Source: Propionimicrobium sp. PCR01-08-3
Lineage (GTDB): Bacteria > Actinomycetota > Actinomycetes > Propionibacteriales > Propionibacteriaceae
Assembly: GCF_030286045.1 (NCBI RefSeq)
Contig: NZ_CP127390.1
Location: 1,302,001-1,366,000, forward strand
DNA: 64,000 nucleotides
Direction: 5' to 3'
A program made the translations under genes and the position numbers. Positions 51,747 to 60,362 of this stretch are shown one piece after another (position 1 is the first letter of the stretch; each line of letters starts with the position of its first letter). The notes beneath the pieces are model-generated. The model saw nothing but the letters and a program-made list of their open reading frames with translations, searched no databases and had not been told where the DNA came from.

Positions 51747-51887
51747 ACCACGACCTGCTCGGGCCGTTTAAGAGGATCTCGACTGGCTGCGACAACCGAA
51801 TCTATCGGTGCAACCTCGAAGCCTCACGAAGACAGCCGCGCCGCAGTAGGTTGGTGGGGACGGACTCTCCAACGAAAGGAGCAGAAT

Positions 51888-52313
51888 ATGCCGAATCCAT
51901 CAACCAGCTCTGCGAAGACCCATTGGGAAGGCAATCTCTTCCAGGGCAAGGGGCAGACCAGCCTCGCAACCTCCGGCGTGGCAACCTTTGATGTCAACTG
52001 GGGCAAGCGCGAAGCGGCCGGTCAGGGCACCACGAATCCCGAGGAATTGCTCGCCGCGTCCCTGGCCACTTGTTACTCGATGGCGTTGAGCAATGAGCTC
52101 GCGGGGGAGGGTCACGATCCCTCCAGCATCGATACCCAGGTGGATGTGACGTTCGTCGCCGGTCAGGGCGTGACAGGCATCAAGATCACCGTCTCCGGCG
52201 ACGTACCCGGATTGGACGCCGAGGGCTTCAAGGCAAAGGCCGAGTGGGCGAAGGACAACTGCCCGATCTCCCAGGCGCTCAAGGCAGTTCCGAAGGAGCT
52301 CGAAGTCCACTGA
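51888..52313 (+). CDS. OsmC family peroxiredoxin
   Basis: A 141-residue OsmC-type thiol peroxidase. The peroxidatic Cys is in LLAASLATCYSMALSNELA (residue ~61) and the resolving Cys in KDNCPISQALKAV. The N-terminal strand region SAKTHWEGNLFQGKGQTSL and the GTTNPEELLAASLA turn are typical of the OsmC subgroup that reduces organic hydroperoxides, dimerising to form shared active sites. Start ATG 51888 has GAAAGGAG a few bases upstream. Confidence 0.88.
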   Translation: MPNPSTSSAKTHWEGNLFQGKGQTSLATSGVATFDVNWGKREAAGQGTTNPEELLAASLATCYSMALSNELAGEGHDPSSIDTQVDVTFVAGQGVTGIKITVSGDVPGLDAEGFKAKAEWAKDNCPISQALKAVPKELEVH

Positions 52314-52763
52314 CGGCGTTCAGCGCCTTCGCCAGGACGCGGGCGATGGTCTGGCGCTGCGAAGCGACAGTTTTCCGAAGCGTCAAAAGAAGTTGCATGA
52401 ATAGGCCCGGCCTGTTACGAGGCCGGGCCTATCTGCGTCGAGTCCGTTGAACTCTTCCAACTTCCATGAAATGGGTCTGCCATTTCAAGCTGGGGGCTCA
52501 TAACCTACCTAAGCAGGGCGGGTTTTCGCTCTCAAATGAGGAGCAGAATCGTGACGACCGTTTCGACTCGGGCATTACGACATCCGGTGATCTCAAACAG
52601 TCCGGCAGGCCCATCGTCACAACCATGGCCGACCCTGATTCCTCGAAACTGATTACTCGGAGCTCTCTGGCCGACTGGCAAGCCGAGACACTCTGCGAGC
52701 GCGTTCGCCGATAGCGGAGGCAACTTCATCGGACCGTAATCCCCACGTGGCAGTCTGGAACTC
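52314..52763. other. Gene-poor stretch after osmC
   Basis: Contains the strong terminator at 52401-52432 and the -10-like CAGTCT (52751-52756) of the Nudix gene. A frame at 52551-52652 begins GTG after AGGAG and would give a 33-residue peptide, and a second overlapping frame at 52466-52714 would give 82 residues; neither has a recognisable feature, so I do not call them genes. The 14-mer GCCAGGACGCGGGC (near 52331) also occurs in the tandem repeat at 32526. Confidence 0.5.
52401..52432 (+). terminator. Terminator after osmC
   Basis: Perfect 12-bp stem (ATAGGCCCGGCC with GGCCGGGCCTAT) and an 8-base loop, 88 bases past the osmC stop. No T tract follows, which is common for actinobacterial terminators. 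Confidence 0.7.
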
Positions 52764-53720
52764 GTGACCACAGCACTTTCCAACGCCAAACAAGCGCCGC
52801 AGCCGACCCATCCGCGAGATCCCGGCGATGCCTGGGTAGAGACGCCGACAGGAGAGCGCTATTGGGGACGATTCGGTGCCGCGGGATTGCTGGCTTTTGA
52901 CCCGGAGGGACGTGTGCTTCTGCAGCATCGCGCCGAGTGGAGCCATCACGGTGGCACCTGGGGATTGCCTGGCGGAGCGCGGCATGAGGGCGAATCGGCC
53001 ATTGATGGCGCGCTGCGCGAGTCCAATGAGGAGGCAGGTGTGCCTCGCGAGGCCCTCACGATCCGTGCAACCAACGTGCTTGATCGCAAGGTGTGGAGCT
53101 ACACCACGGTCGTCGCCGACGTGACCACCCCGTTCGAACCCGTGATTTCGGACGCCGAAAGCGCCGGCCTTGCGTGGGTACCGGTCGAGGATGTCACGAC
53201 CTACCCGCTACACCCCGGATTCGCCGCGTCTTGGAGCACTTTGAAGGCGGTCCTGGATACCCAGCCGGTCGTCGTCGTCGATGCGGCGAACGTCGTCGGT
53301 TCGACTCCGAACGGCTGGTGGCATGACCGTGCCGGTGCCGCGGCGCAGCTGATCAGCAAGATCGCTGCGCTTGCCGAGACCGGAGTTGCTGCGCAATCGC
53401 TTGATCTGCCGCTTGATCACTGGTTCCCGGAATTTGTTGTGGTACTCGAAGGGGACGCCCGGGCGGCGTTGGGGTCTCGAGGCGCTGCCGGTTTGAGTCG
53501 CGCCGTCGAGGAAGCACGGACGCCCTACCTGCGCGTGGTCTCGGCGTCCGGCTTGGGAGATGATGCGATCGTGGCAGAGGCATCGCGGCTTGCCAAGCTG
53601 AGCAAGACAGTGACGGTGGCCTCGAGTGATCGCGAATTGACCTCGCGAGTCCAAGAGGCCGGGTCGGGCTCTCGCCGGGTGAGCTGGCTTCTCGACTTGT
53701 TGAGCCAGGCACGAAGCTGA
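52764..53720 (+). CDS. Nudix hydrolase with C-terminal NYN/PIN-like domain
   Basis: A 318-residue protein. The Nudix box GARHEGESAIDGALRESNEE (Gx5Ex7REUxEExGU, residues ~71-93) follows AGLLAFDPEGRVLLQHRAEWSHHGGTWGLPGG. After ~160 residues a second domain starts VVVVDAANVVGSTPNGWW and includes FVVVLEGDARAAL, DDAIVAEASRLA and VASSDRELTSRVQ; the aspartate spacing resembles NYN/PIN-type nuclease folds found in similar actinobacterial proteins. A sanitiser of damaged nucleotides joined to an RNase-like domain is plausible. GTG 52764 lies seven bases after a -10-like CAGTCT. Confidence 0.7.
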   Translation: MTTALSNAKQAPQPTHPRDPGDAWVETPTGERYWGRFGAAGLLAFDPEGRVLLQHRAEWSHHGGTWGLPGGARHEGESAIDGALRESNEEAGVPREALTIRATNVLDRKVWSYTTVVADVTTPFEPVISDAESAGLAWVPVEDVTTYPLHPGFAASWSTLKAVLDTQPVVVVDAANVVGSTPNGWWHDRAGAAAQLISKIAALAETGVAAQSLDLPLDHWFPEFVVVLEGDARAALGSRGAAGLSRAVEEARTPYLRVVSASGLGDDAIVAEASRLAKLSKTVTVASSDRELTSRVQEAGSGSRRVSWLLDLLSQARS

Positions 53721-53874
53721 GGACCCGTCGCTGCCCAGGTGGCAAGGTAATAGACGAGCTACCGATGAAGAGGTGCTTGGCTAAGCGGACAACGTTCGGG
53801 GGCGATCCTTTGCAGGCACCCAAATCAGTCCTGTCGCGTTTGCATGTGTGACGTCAAGATTGATCTCGCACGGC

Positions 53875-54696
53875 TCATGGAGTCGGTACGCCTGTGGATT
53901 GACTGTGTTTCAGTGCGATGCGCACCGGCCAATAGCTGAGGAGGAATTCGAGTGGCAGCGACGTCAACGTGGTTACCACCACGATCGACTGGCGGCCGGG
54001 GCGAATCGCCGATTGCAGGCTGGCACCGGTAGCGACCAAAGCCAACGATGCCGCGACCGACGGCAGAGTGAGGCGCCGATTCGGTGGCGTACCGGGATCG
54101 GTGGAGGCTGCCAGCAACGCGGCACTGATCAGGGGCAGCAGTGCTGCTGCTATCAGATTGCCGGTCTGTGATTTGCCGGTGATCTTCTTTGCTGCCGAGC
54201 GGTGGCGGAAAAACGCCCCTGCCGCAACCCCTGATGCGGCGATGGCGGCTATCGTCGTGATCTGCGCCGGCGTCAGTCGTTCGGCCGCATCGGCGAGGAT
54301 CTCGTCGTCGACGTCATCCGCATTGAGCAGCCCCAGGCGCACGGCGACAGCGCCCATGTTGATGGTCCAGCCAAGGCCGAAGACTCGCGGAATGATGAGA
54401 CGTTCGTCCGACGGGTCAAAGGTGCCCGCGATGCGATCCCCGATACCGCGGGTGAACGAGTTCGGCATGCCAAAAATAGTGCGCGGCTGCTCCTGATTTG
54501 AATCCGCGAACTGCTCATTGAGGGCGGACGCATAGTCCTGCGGGTCGCCGGTCAGCGCGATCGCCTCGTCAATCGCTTCGGCTGCCTCACTCAGGGCGTC
54601 CCGTAGGTCATCGAGCGCCTGTTGGCGGGCGCGGCTGCGCAGTATCAAGTGGCGGTCGACTTGTGCAATGTAGTCTCCCATCGGCGAGTCGTTCAT
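53875..54696 (-). CDS. HAAS-domain membrane protein
   Basis: A 273-residue protein. The N-terminal ~65 residues (YIAQVDRHLILRSRARQQALDDLRDALSEAAEA ... GDPQDYASALNEQF) are a HAAS-type signalling helix bundle that is nearly always encoded next to a PadR regulator. A linker with two hydrophobic helices (TINMGAVAVRLG and ITTIAAIAASGVAAGAFF) and a C-terminal hydrophobic pair follow. The gene overlaps the upstream padR by four bases, so the two form one unit. Confidence 0.7.
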   Translation of the reverse strand: MNDSPMGDYIAQVDRHLILRSRARQQALDDLRDALSEAAEAIDEAIALTGDPQDYASALNEQFADSNQEQPRTIFGMPNSFTRGIGDRIAGTFDPSDERLIIPRVFGLGWTINMGAVAVRLGLLNADDVDDEILADAAERLTPAQITTIAAIAASGVAAGAFFRHRSAAKKITGKSQTGNLIAAALLPLISAALLAASTDPGTPPNRRLTLPSVAASLALVATGASLQSAIRPGRQSIVVVTTLTSLPLEFLLSYWPVRIALKHSQSTGVPTP

Positions 54697-55025
54697 GACT
54701 GAACCTCCTTGAGCAGCGTGATGAGTGAAGTGGACAGTTGCAGCCAGGCGTCTCGTTGCGCATCAAAGCGGCGGACGCCGGCACGGCTCAACGTGTAGTA
54801 CTTGCGTGGCGGGCCGGCGGGCGACTCTTGCCAGGTAGTGTCGACAAGTCCGGAGCTTTTCAGCCTAGTCAGCAGGGGATAGATGGTTCCGCTGGTGGCC
54901 TCCAACCCGCGCCGCTGGCCGAGTTCTTCAACAATCTCAACGCCGTAGCGGGCATGCTGCGCGAGCAAGGCGAGGACAGCCAATTCCAACGCCCCCTTAC
55001 GTAGCTGCGTCGGCACATCTGTCAT
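54693..55025 (-). CDS. PadR family transcriptional regulator
   Basis: A 110-residue winged-helix repressor. LRKGALELAVLALLAQHARYGVEIVEELGQ is helix one to three; EATSGTIYPLLTRLKSSGLVDTTW is the recognition helix; PPRKYYTLSRAGVRRFDAQRDAW is the wing and dimer helix. ATG 55025 is selected since the frame upstream reads through the operator. It probably autoregulates through the palindrome at 55040-55053. Confidence 0.88.
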   Translation of the reverse strand: MTDVPTQLRKGALELAVLALLAQHARYGVEIVEELGQRRGLEATSGTIYPLLTRLKSSGLVDTTWQESPAGPPRKYYTLSRAGVRRFDAQRDAWLQLSTSLITLLKEVQS

Positions 55026-55039
55026 GGTTAGATGATAAT

Positions 55040-55053
55040 GCCAGCTAGCTGGC
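55040..55053 (-). promoter_or_regulatory. PadR operator candidate
   Basis: GCCAGCTAGCTGGC is a perfect 14-base palindrome about 14 bases upstream of the padR start. A -10-like TATCAT follows on the lower strand, so repressor binding would block the promoter. Confidence 0.55.
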
Positions 55054-55182
55054 GATACAAGATAGAAGCGTTTGCTGACCACGCTCGGTCACGACCGGGC
55101 AGAGACGCAGTTCGCACTTCCAACGGAGTTCGGGTATGGTTTCTTGGCGGGTCAAGCGAAGGAGAACTTCGCAAGGATCCGG

Positions 55183-55256
<74 letters not shown>

Positions 55257-55260
55257 CGAA

Positions 55261-55293
55261 TGCCCTAGTGAGAACTACTTTCTCGCTAGGGCA
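55261..55293 (+). terminator. Terminator after tRNA-Pro
   Basis: TGCCCTAG (55261-55268) and CTAGGGCA (55286-55293) with inner GAGAA / TTCTC form a long stem, followed by TCGTTGTTTC. It probably terminates the tRNA transcript. Confidence 0.7.
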
Positions 55294-56114
55294 TCGTTGT
55301 TTCTGAGGTCAATGTGACCGCTAAAGTGACCGCTAGAGTTGAACTTTCCCGCGCCAACACCCGTGGCCAGCCTCGTGGTGGGCCGTCCTCTTCCGGGAAG
55401 ACCCGCCTTCACCGGCAAATCCCGTAGGACGTGTGGGTGCGCAGCGACGCAACCTGGCGGCAGCCCCGGCGACCACCAGGTGGGAATGCCCCTTCCAGGA
55501 GAACCCCTCCACACAAGGAGAGAGCCGTGGGCGGGTGAAGTGGGTGCAAGCCATCTGGAGCTGGACTGGTAGCCCGAGGCTGCCTGGCTCGCTGCTGGTC
55601 CGGCGGCCGACAACCCCTCCAGGAGGACCCCTCCGCGCAGGGAGGTGCCATAGGGCGGGTGGGATGGATGCGAGCCATCTGCAGCTGATCAGGCAGCCAC
55701 GGGCCGCCTGGTCCCGCAGCATCCGGATACTGCAATATGCCTCTGACCAGGGGTTGTGCAGTTGTGCAGTCAGGTACCCCTATGTCCTCGCGCCCGCGCG
55801 TAGGAAAAATAGGGTGGCAAACTGCACAAACTGCACCGGCGCCACCGGTGGCACCACTCAGGAGCAGGTCTCAGGCACCACGGCAACCACCCCGGCACCC
55901 TTGTCCATCACCCGCTCAACCCGCCCGCCGTCCTTTGTCTGAGCGAGCGGATGCCTACCTGCGTGGTGGGTGTCTGCTGGCGCGGGCTCCTCGCTTCTGC
56001 GCGGGGCCTCCACTGCCTTCAGCGACGCTCAGGTGACCAAGGATTGTCGGTGATGCCGGATAGCATGAACAAGTGGTCAGATCGACCACGACTTCGAGCA
56101 GATCGGAGGCCACC
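55294..56114. other. Non-coding, repeat-rich segment of the element
   Basis: No gene is supported on either strand. It contains two imperfect direct repeats of about 75 bases (near 55492-55567 and 55616-55688, sharing CCCCTCC, GGGCGGGTG and GAGCCATCTG-like blocks), an inverted pair built on GTGCAG (55756-55769 and 55822-55836), the palindrome GCCACCGGTGGC (55841-55852), and the dyad GTGGTC-AGATC-GACCAC (56073-56089) just before the TIR gene. It may hold an origin, recombination site or promoter region. Confidence 0.5.
55490..55690. repeat. Two ~75-base imperfect direct repeats
   Basis: Copy 1 starts CTTCCAGGAGAACCCCTCC near 55493 and copy 2 CCTCCAGGAGGACCCCTCC near 55616. Each continues through GGGCGGGTGAAGTGGGTGCAAGC or its variant and ends CCATCTGGAGCTGG / CCATCTGCAGCTGA. 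The period is about 123 bases. Confidence 0.7.
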
Positions 56115-56486
56115 ATGGCCGACAAGAAGACCGTCTTCATCGCCTTCGCGATCGAGGACGAGCGCCAGCGCGACTTCCTCAAGGGGCAGTCCCTCAGCGC
56201 CCGCGCGCCCTACGAGTTCATCGACATGTCGGTGAAGACCCCCTACGACTCCGAGTGGAAGGACCGCGTCCGCACGCGAATCCGCCGCTCGCACGGGGTC
56301 ATCGTCCTCGTCAGCAAGAACTCCCTCAACTCCTCGGGGCAGAAGTGGGAGATCCAGTGCGCGCAGGAGGAGGGCAAGCCGATCCTCGGCATCTGGGCCT
56401 ACCGCGACGACCGCACCACCCTCACGGGCGTGCGCACCGTCGCCTGGACCGACGCGAACATCGCCGGATTCATCGACTCCCTGTGA
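56115..56486 (+). CDS. TIR-domain protein (ThsB-like, DUF1863)
   Basis: A 123-residue stand-alone TIR-fold protein. It begins [22 protein letters not shown] (box 1 strand), then [55 protein letters not shown]78-E79 is at the position of the conserved TIR tryptophan/glutamate motif, so NAD+ cleavage is plausible. Such proteins act as the sensor/enzyme in Thoeris, making a cyclic ADP-ribose signal on infection. GGAGG (56105-56109) precedes ATG 56115. The caspase-like gene starts eight bases after its stop, implying one transcript and joint function. Confidence 0.82.
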   Translation: MADKKTVFIAFAIEDERQRDFLKGQSLSARAPYEFIDMSVKTPYDSEWKDRVRTRIRRSHGVIVLVSKNSLNSSGQKWEIQCAQEEGKPILGIWAYRDDRTTLTGVRTVAWTDANIAGFIDSL

Positions 56487-56494
56487 GGTCCGGC

Positions 56495-57475
56495 ATGCAC
56501 AAGGCGCTGATCGTCGGGATCGACTACTACGAGCGGATCGGCGGGCTGCACGGTGCGGTCAACGACGCCTACAGCGTCAAGGCCGTCCTGGAGCGCCACT
56601 CCGACGGGACGCTCAACTTCTCCCAGCCCAAGCTGCTTGCCGGGACCGGACCGGACTCCGCAGTGACGCGCAGCCAGCTGCGCGAGGCCGTCGAAGAGCT
56701 GTTCCGCGACGACTCCGACGTCGCGCTGCTCTACTTCGCCGGCCACGGCTACGTGGATAGCACCGGCGGGTTCCTCTGCGCCAGCGACTGCGCGGAGGGA
56801 CACGACGGCCTGGCCCTCAGCGACGTCATGACCTTCGCCAACGCATCCCCGGCCAAGAACAAGGTCATCATCCTCGACAGCTGCCATAGCGGCATCGCTG
56901 GAGCCAGCGCCCACATCAGGCCGATCGCCGAGATCAAGGAGGGTGTCACGATCCTCACCGCGTCGACGGCCGAGCAGTACTCGATGGAGAACGACGGCTC
57001 GGGGGTGTTCACCACCCTCCTCGTCGACGCGCTCAACGGTGCCGCGGCCAACCTCGTCGGTCAGATCACCCCGGGCAGCGTCTACGCCCACATCGACCAG
57101 TCACTCGGCCCCTGGGCGCAGCGGCCGGTGTTCAAGACCAACGTGAAGACCTTCGTCTCGCTGAGGACTGCGGACGCATCCGTGGAGCTCACGGACCTCA
57201 AGCGGATCACGGAGCTGTTCTCCCACCCGGCCACGGAGCTCGCGCTCGACCCCTCCTACGAGCCCGAGCGCGCCGGGAACGAGGACGACTCCGTCCCGCC
57301 ACCGGACCCGGCCAGGAACGCCGACTTCGCCGTCCTGCAGAAGCTCGCCAGGGTGAACCTCGTGCGCCCCGTCGGGGCGGAGCACATGTGGCACGCAGCC
57401 ATGGGGTCGAAGGCGTGCGAGCTGACGGTGCTCGGCCAGCACTACTGGCGGCTCGTGGACGAGGAGCTGATCTGA
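56495..57475 (+). CDS. Caspase-like (peptidase C14) protease
   Basis: A 326-residue protein. The N-terminal caspase p20-like fold starts [29 protein letters not shown]. The catalytic dyad is His84 in [10 protein letters not shown] and Cys130 in [10 protein letters not shown], both intact. The ~100 residues after 225 ([16 protein letters not shown] to [13 protein letters not shown]) are not caspase and probably hold a sensor. In caspase-type Thoeris the TIR product activates such a protease, which then degrades cellular proteins. Its stop overlaps the next gene by one base. Confidence 0.85.
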   Translation: MHKALIVGIDYYERIGGLHGAVNDAYSVKAVLERHSDGTLNFSQPKLLAGTGPDSAVTRSQLREAVEELFRDDSDVALLYFAGHGYVDSTGGFLCASDCAEGHDGLALSDVMTFANASPAKNKVIILDSCHSGIAGASAHIRPIAEIKEGVTILTASTAEQYSMENDGSGVFTTLLVDALNGAAANLVGQITPGSVYAHIDQSLGPWAQRPVFKTNVKTFVSLRTADASVELTDLKRITELFSHPATELALDPSYEPERAGNEDDSVPPPDPARNADFAVLQKLARVNLVRPVGAEHMWHAAMGSKACELTVLGQHYWRLVDEELI

Positions 57476-57777
57476 TGCCGAACGCAGAACGCGCCCGCGA
57501 GGCGCTGGAGAGCCCCGAGGTGCTGGACCGCCTCGCCACGGTCGAGCACGAGCGATGGGCGCACTGGCAGCGCTACCTCCACGACCAGTGCGAGCAGCGC
57601 GACGACGGCTCCCTCGTGATCCCGGCGGACCTCGTGCGCCACTGGGAGGAGCAGATCGACACCCCCTACGCGGATCTGTCCGCCGAGGAGCAGCGCAGCG
57701 ATCAGGAACAGGTCATGAAGTACCTGCCCGTGGTGATCGAAGCGATCGGAGGCACCAGAGACACCCAGACCGCCTGA
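57475..57777 (+). CDS. RyR-like domain small protein
   Basis: A 100-residue protein. VEHERWAHWQRYLHDQCEQ and the later PYADLSAEEQRSDQEQVMKYLPVV fit the two conserved parts of the RyR (ryanodine-receptor repeat) domain: an HExW-type start and an xYxxLxExExxxDxxxV end. In bacterial conflict systems RyR domains are predicted to bind nucleotide-derived ligands. The overlapping start with the caspase gene strongly suggests it belongs to the same operon, perhaps as an added sensor or regulator. The family assignment is by pattern only. Confidence 0.6.
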   Translation: MPNAERAREALESPEVLDRLATVEHERWAHWQRYLHDQCEQRDDGSLVIPADLVRHWEEQIDTPYADLSAEEQRSDQEQVMKYLPVVIEAIGGTRDTQTA

Positions 57778-57812
57778 GGCGGCTCTGTGCCCTCCAGTGT
57801 CGGACCCCTCGG

Positions 57813-57818
57813 TAGAAT
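57813..57818 (+). promoter_or_regulatory. -10 element of the methyltransferase gene
   Basis: TAGAAT lies 31 bases upstream of the GTG at 57849, with GAGGG before the start. The -35 is not convincing. It suggests the methyltransferase can be transcribed separately from the upstream TIR-caspase operon. Confidence 0.4.
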
Positions 57819-57848
57819 CGTCGGGAAGACGAACAGAAGAGGGCGGCA

Positions 57849-59045
57849 GTGGCGAACAAGAATCTGAACTCGGCCAAGGCGGCGAAGTTCGATGAGTACT
57901 ACACCGTCTGGGCCGATATTGAGCGCGAGATCAACGCCTATTTGGAGTTCGATCCTGACGTTTTCCGGGGAAAGACGGTTCTGCTGCCCTGCGACGATCC
58001 CGAGTGGAGCAACTTCACCAAGTTCTTCGCCCTGCACTTCGCGGACTTCGGGCTGAAAAAGCTCATATCCACGAGCTTCGCTCCCAACAGCAACGCGGGG
58101 GCGGCCTTCTACACCCCTACGCTCTTCGAGACCGAGGGCCCCGGTTATGACCCTGACAAGTCGCTTGAGCGTGGCCGGGTCTTTACCCTCACCGGTGCCG
58201 ACGTCTCCGGCGACGGCCGGGTCAACATCGACGACCTGCACTGGGAATACCTCGACGGCGACGGGGACTTCCGCAGCGCGGAGGTGACCGCGCTGCGCGA
58301 CGAGGCCGACTTCGTCATCACCAACCCTCCGTTCAGCCTTTTCCGGATGTTCGTCGGATGGCTCATGGAGGGTGATGTCAGGTTCTCCGTCGTCGGCAAC
58401 AGCAACGCAACGACCTACGTCGAGATCTTTCCCCTCATCCGCGAGAACAAGGTCTGGAAGGGTGCGACGGCCAATGCGACTGACATGGTGTTCGCCGTCC
58501 CCAAGGGAACGCCGCTCAAGGAGGCCGATCGTCTCAAGGCCCAACGCCTGGGTTACCCCTCAACCGACGAGCACGACTTCACCCGGCTGGGGAACTCCTG
58601 CTGGTTCACCAACATCGAGCATGGCCGACGTCACGAGCCGCTGACGATGCTCTCGATGGCCGACAACATCAAGTTCTCCAAGCACAGGGAGATCAAGGGC
58701 GTCGGCTACGAGAGGTACTACAACTTTCAGGAGGCGATCGAAGTGCCCTTCGTCGATGCCATCCCGTCCGACCACGAGGGAGTCATGGGAGTTCCCATCA
58801 CCTTCTTGGACAAGTACAACCCGGATCAGTTTGAGATCCTCGCCCACGGTGACGACATGGAGGCGCTGCGTCTGCTGGGCGTCGACACCCTAGGTCAGGA
58901 GTTCGTCAACACCTACTACGCGCAAGGCGGAACCGGCGGGAACAGCCCGGGGCACCGGCGGCTCGGACTCACCAAGCCGACGTACCACACGGCCTACAAG
59001 CGCATCCTCATCCGCCACCGCAACCCCGAGCCGAAGAAGGGCTGA
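57849..59045 (+). CDS. EcoRI-family adenine-specific DNA methyltransferase
   Basis: A 398-residue N6-adenine methyltransferase matching the EcoRI methylase family. It opens LNSAKAAKFDEYYTVWADIEREINAYLEFDPDVFRGKTVLLPCDDPEWSNFTKFF, the family-defining N-terminal part, and motif IV is NPPF (159-162) in FVITNPPFSLFRMFVGWL. VFAVPKGTPL and NSCWFTNIEHGRRHEPL are also typical. Substrate site unknown; related enzymes methylate GAATTC. No EcoRI-type endonuclease accompanies it; instead a DUF262-HNH gene follows after three bases. Confidence 0.9.
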   Translation: MANKNLNSAKAAKFDEYYTVWADIEREINAYLEFDPDVFRGKTVLLPCDDPEWSNFTKFFALHFADFGLKKLISTSFAPNSNAGAAFYTPTLFETEGPGYDPDKSLERGRVFTLTGADVSGDGRVNIDDLHWEYLDGDGDFRSAEVTALRDEADFVITNPPFSLFRMFVGWLMEGDVRFSVVGNSNATTYVEIFPLIRENKVWKGATANATDMVFAVPKGTPLKEADRLKAQRLGYPSTDEHDFTRLGNSCWFTNIEHGRRHEPLTMLSMADNIKFSKHREIKGVGYERYYNFQEAIEVPFVDAIPSDHEGVMGVPITFLDKYNPDQFEILAHGDDMEALRLLGVDTLGQEFVNTYYAQGGTGGNSPGHRRLGLTKPTYHTAYKRILIRHRNPEPKKG

Positions 59046-59048
59046 CCC

Positions 59049-60227
59049 ATGGAGACCAACCTCAAGCAGTACACGGTCGCCGAGGTCGTCAAGGGCTTCG
59101 TCTACAACGAGCTCGAAGGCAAGGGCCTGTTCGGCCTTGATGGCGACCTGGTCATCCAGCCGGAGTTCCAGCGGCACTACATCTACGGCGACGGCAAGCG
59201 CGACGTGGCGGTCATCGACTCCCTGCTGAAGGGCTACCCGCTGGGCCTGATCTACTTCGTCGACACCGGCGCGCCGTCGGGCCCGCACCTGGAGGTCCTC
59301 GACGGCCAGCAGCGCATCACGAGCGTGGGCCGCTTCGTGACCGGCAAGTTCGCCATCATCGACCCTAGCGGCTCCGAGCAGACCTTCAGCTCGCTCGACC
59401 CCGACCTGCAGGACCGGATCACCGAGGCGACCCTCCTGGTCTACGAGTGCAGCGGCACCGAGTCCGAGATCAAGGAGTGGTTCCAGACCATCAACATCGC
59501 AGGCGTCCCGCTGAACAAGCAGGAGCTGCGCAACGCGATCTACTCCGGCCCCTTCGTGACCGCAGCCAAGCAGATCTTCTCCAACAGCCAGGACGCCCGC
59601 CAGCAGAAGTGGTCGCACTTCGTCAAGGGCGACCCCAAGCGCCAGGAGGTCCTCGAAGTCGCGCTCGACTGGGTCTCGGAGCCCCAGGGCAAGAGCATCG
59701 ACGGCTACATGGCCGCGCACCGCACGGACGCCAGCGCCGCCGAGCTGGAGACCTACTTCAACACCGTCATCGACTGGATCGACGCCACCTTCACCACCGT
59801 CCACCCGTCCATGCGCGGGCTGGAGTGGGGCGACCTCTACGAGCGGTTCCACGCCACGAGCTACAAGATCGACGAGCTGAACGCCGAGCTGGCCGACCTG
59901 CTCGACGACCCGGCCGTCCACGACTCCAAGGGCGTCTACGAGTACCTGCTGGGCGGCAAGGCGGACACCCGCCTGCTCAACGTGCGCCTGTTCGACGCGC
60001 CGGTCAAGAAGGCCGCCTACAAGCGCCAGACCGACGCCGCCAAGGCCGCCGGGGTCTCGAACTGCCCGCTGTGCGCCCACGGCTCGAACGCCAACAAGAC
60101 CAAGATCTACACGCTCAAGGAGATGGAGGCCGACCACGTCGCCGCCTGGTCCAAGGGCGGGGAGTCGACGCTGGAGAACTGCGAGATGCTCTGCGTGACT
60201 CACAACCGCTCGAAGGGCAACCGCTGA
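59049..60227 (+). CDS. DUF262 domain protein with C-terminal HNH nuclease
   Basis: A 392-residue GmrSD-like protein. The DUF262 ParB-like domain has QPEFQR (37-42) and VLDGQQRIT (84-91), which bind nucleotide and drive activity. The C-terminal ~55 residues are an HNH nuclease: CPLC (339-342), ADH (361-363) and [17 protein letters not shown] with the final zinc Cys/His. It is cotranscribed with the adenine methyltransferase. A likely role is restriction of unmodified DNA, in place of a conventional endonuclease; modified-base cutting is also known in relatives. Confidence 0.82.
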   Translation: METNLKQYTVAEVVKGFVYNELEGKGLFGLDGDLVIQPEFQRHYIYGDGKRDVAVIDSLLKGYPLGLIYFVDTGAPSGPHLEVLDGQQRITSVGRFVTGKFAIIDPSGSEQTFSSLDPDLQDRITEATLLVYECSGTESEIKEWFQTINIAGVPLNKQELRNAIYSGPFVTAAKQIFSNSQDARQQKWSHFVKGDPKRQEVLEVALDWVSEPQGKSIDGYMAAHRTDASAAELETYFNTVIDWIDATFTTVHPSMRGLEWGDLYERFHATSYKIDELNAELADLLDDPAVHDSKGVYEYLLGGKADTRLLNVRLFDAPVKKAAYKRQTDAAKAAGVSNCPLCAHGSNANKTKIYTLKEMEADHVAAWSKGGESTLENCEMLCVTHNRSKGNR

Positions 60228-60240
60228 GCGGGCCCGACAC

Positions 60241-60278
60241 CGAAGAACCCCGTGGTCCTGCGACCACGGGGTTCTTCG
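60241..60278 (+). terminator. Terminator after the DUF262-HNH gene
   Basis: Perfect 16-bp stem (CGAAGAACCCCGTGGT with ACCACGGGGTTCTTCG), loop CCTGCG, then TCTTAGG. It starts 14 bases past the stop and closes the defence operon. Confidence 0.85.
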
Positions 60279-60330
60279 TCTTAGGATGACACTCACGGCG
60301 TCAGGGAAGGACCCCAATCACCGTCAGCGG

Positions 60331-60357
60331 CTCCTCGGTAGTTCGGATACCGAGGAG
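60331..60357 (-). terminator. Terminator of the DUF2188 gene
   Basis: CTCCTCGGTA and TACCGAGGAG form a perfect 10-bp stem with loop GTTCGGA, six bases beyond the stop of the leftward DUF2188 gene. Confidence 0.6.
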
Positions 60358-60362
60358 CTGAC

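Noticed and set aside
55433-55942. 169-residue upper-strand protein in the non-coding part of the element
   Set aside because: Runs through the direct repeats, has no ribosome binding site, no motif, and a composition expected from the GC-rich repeats.
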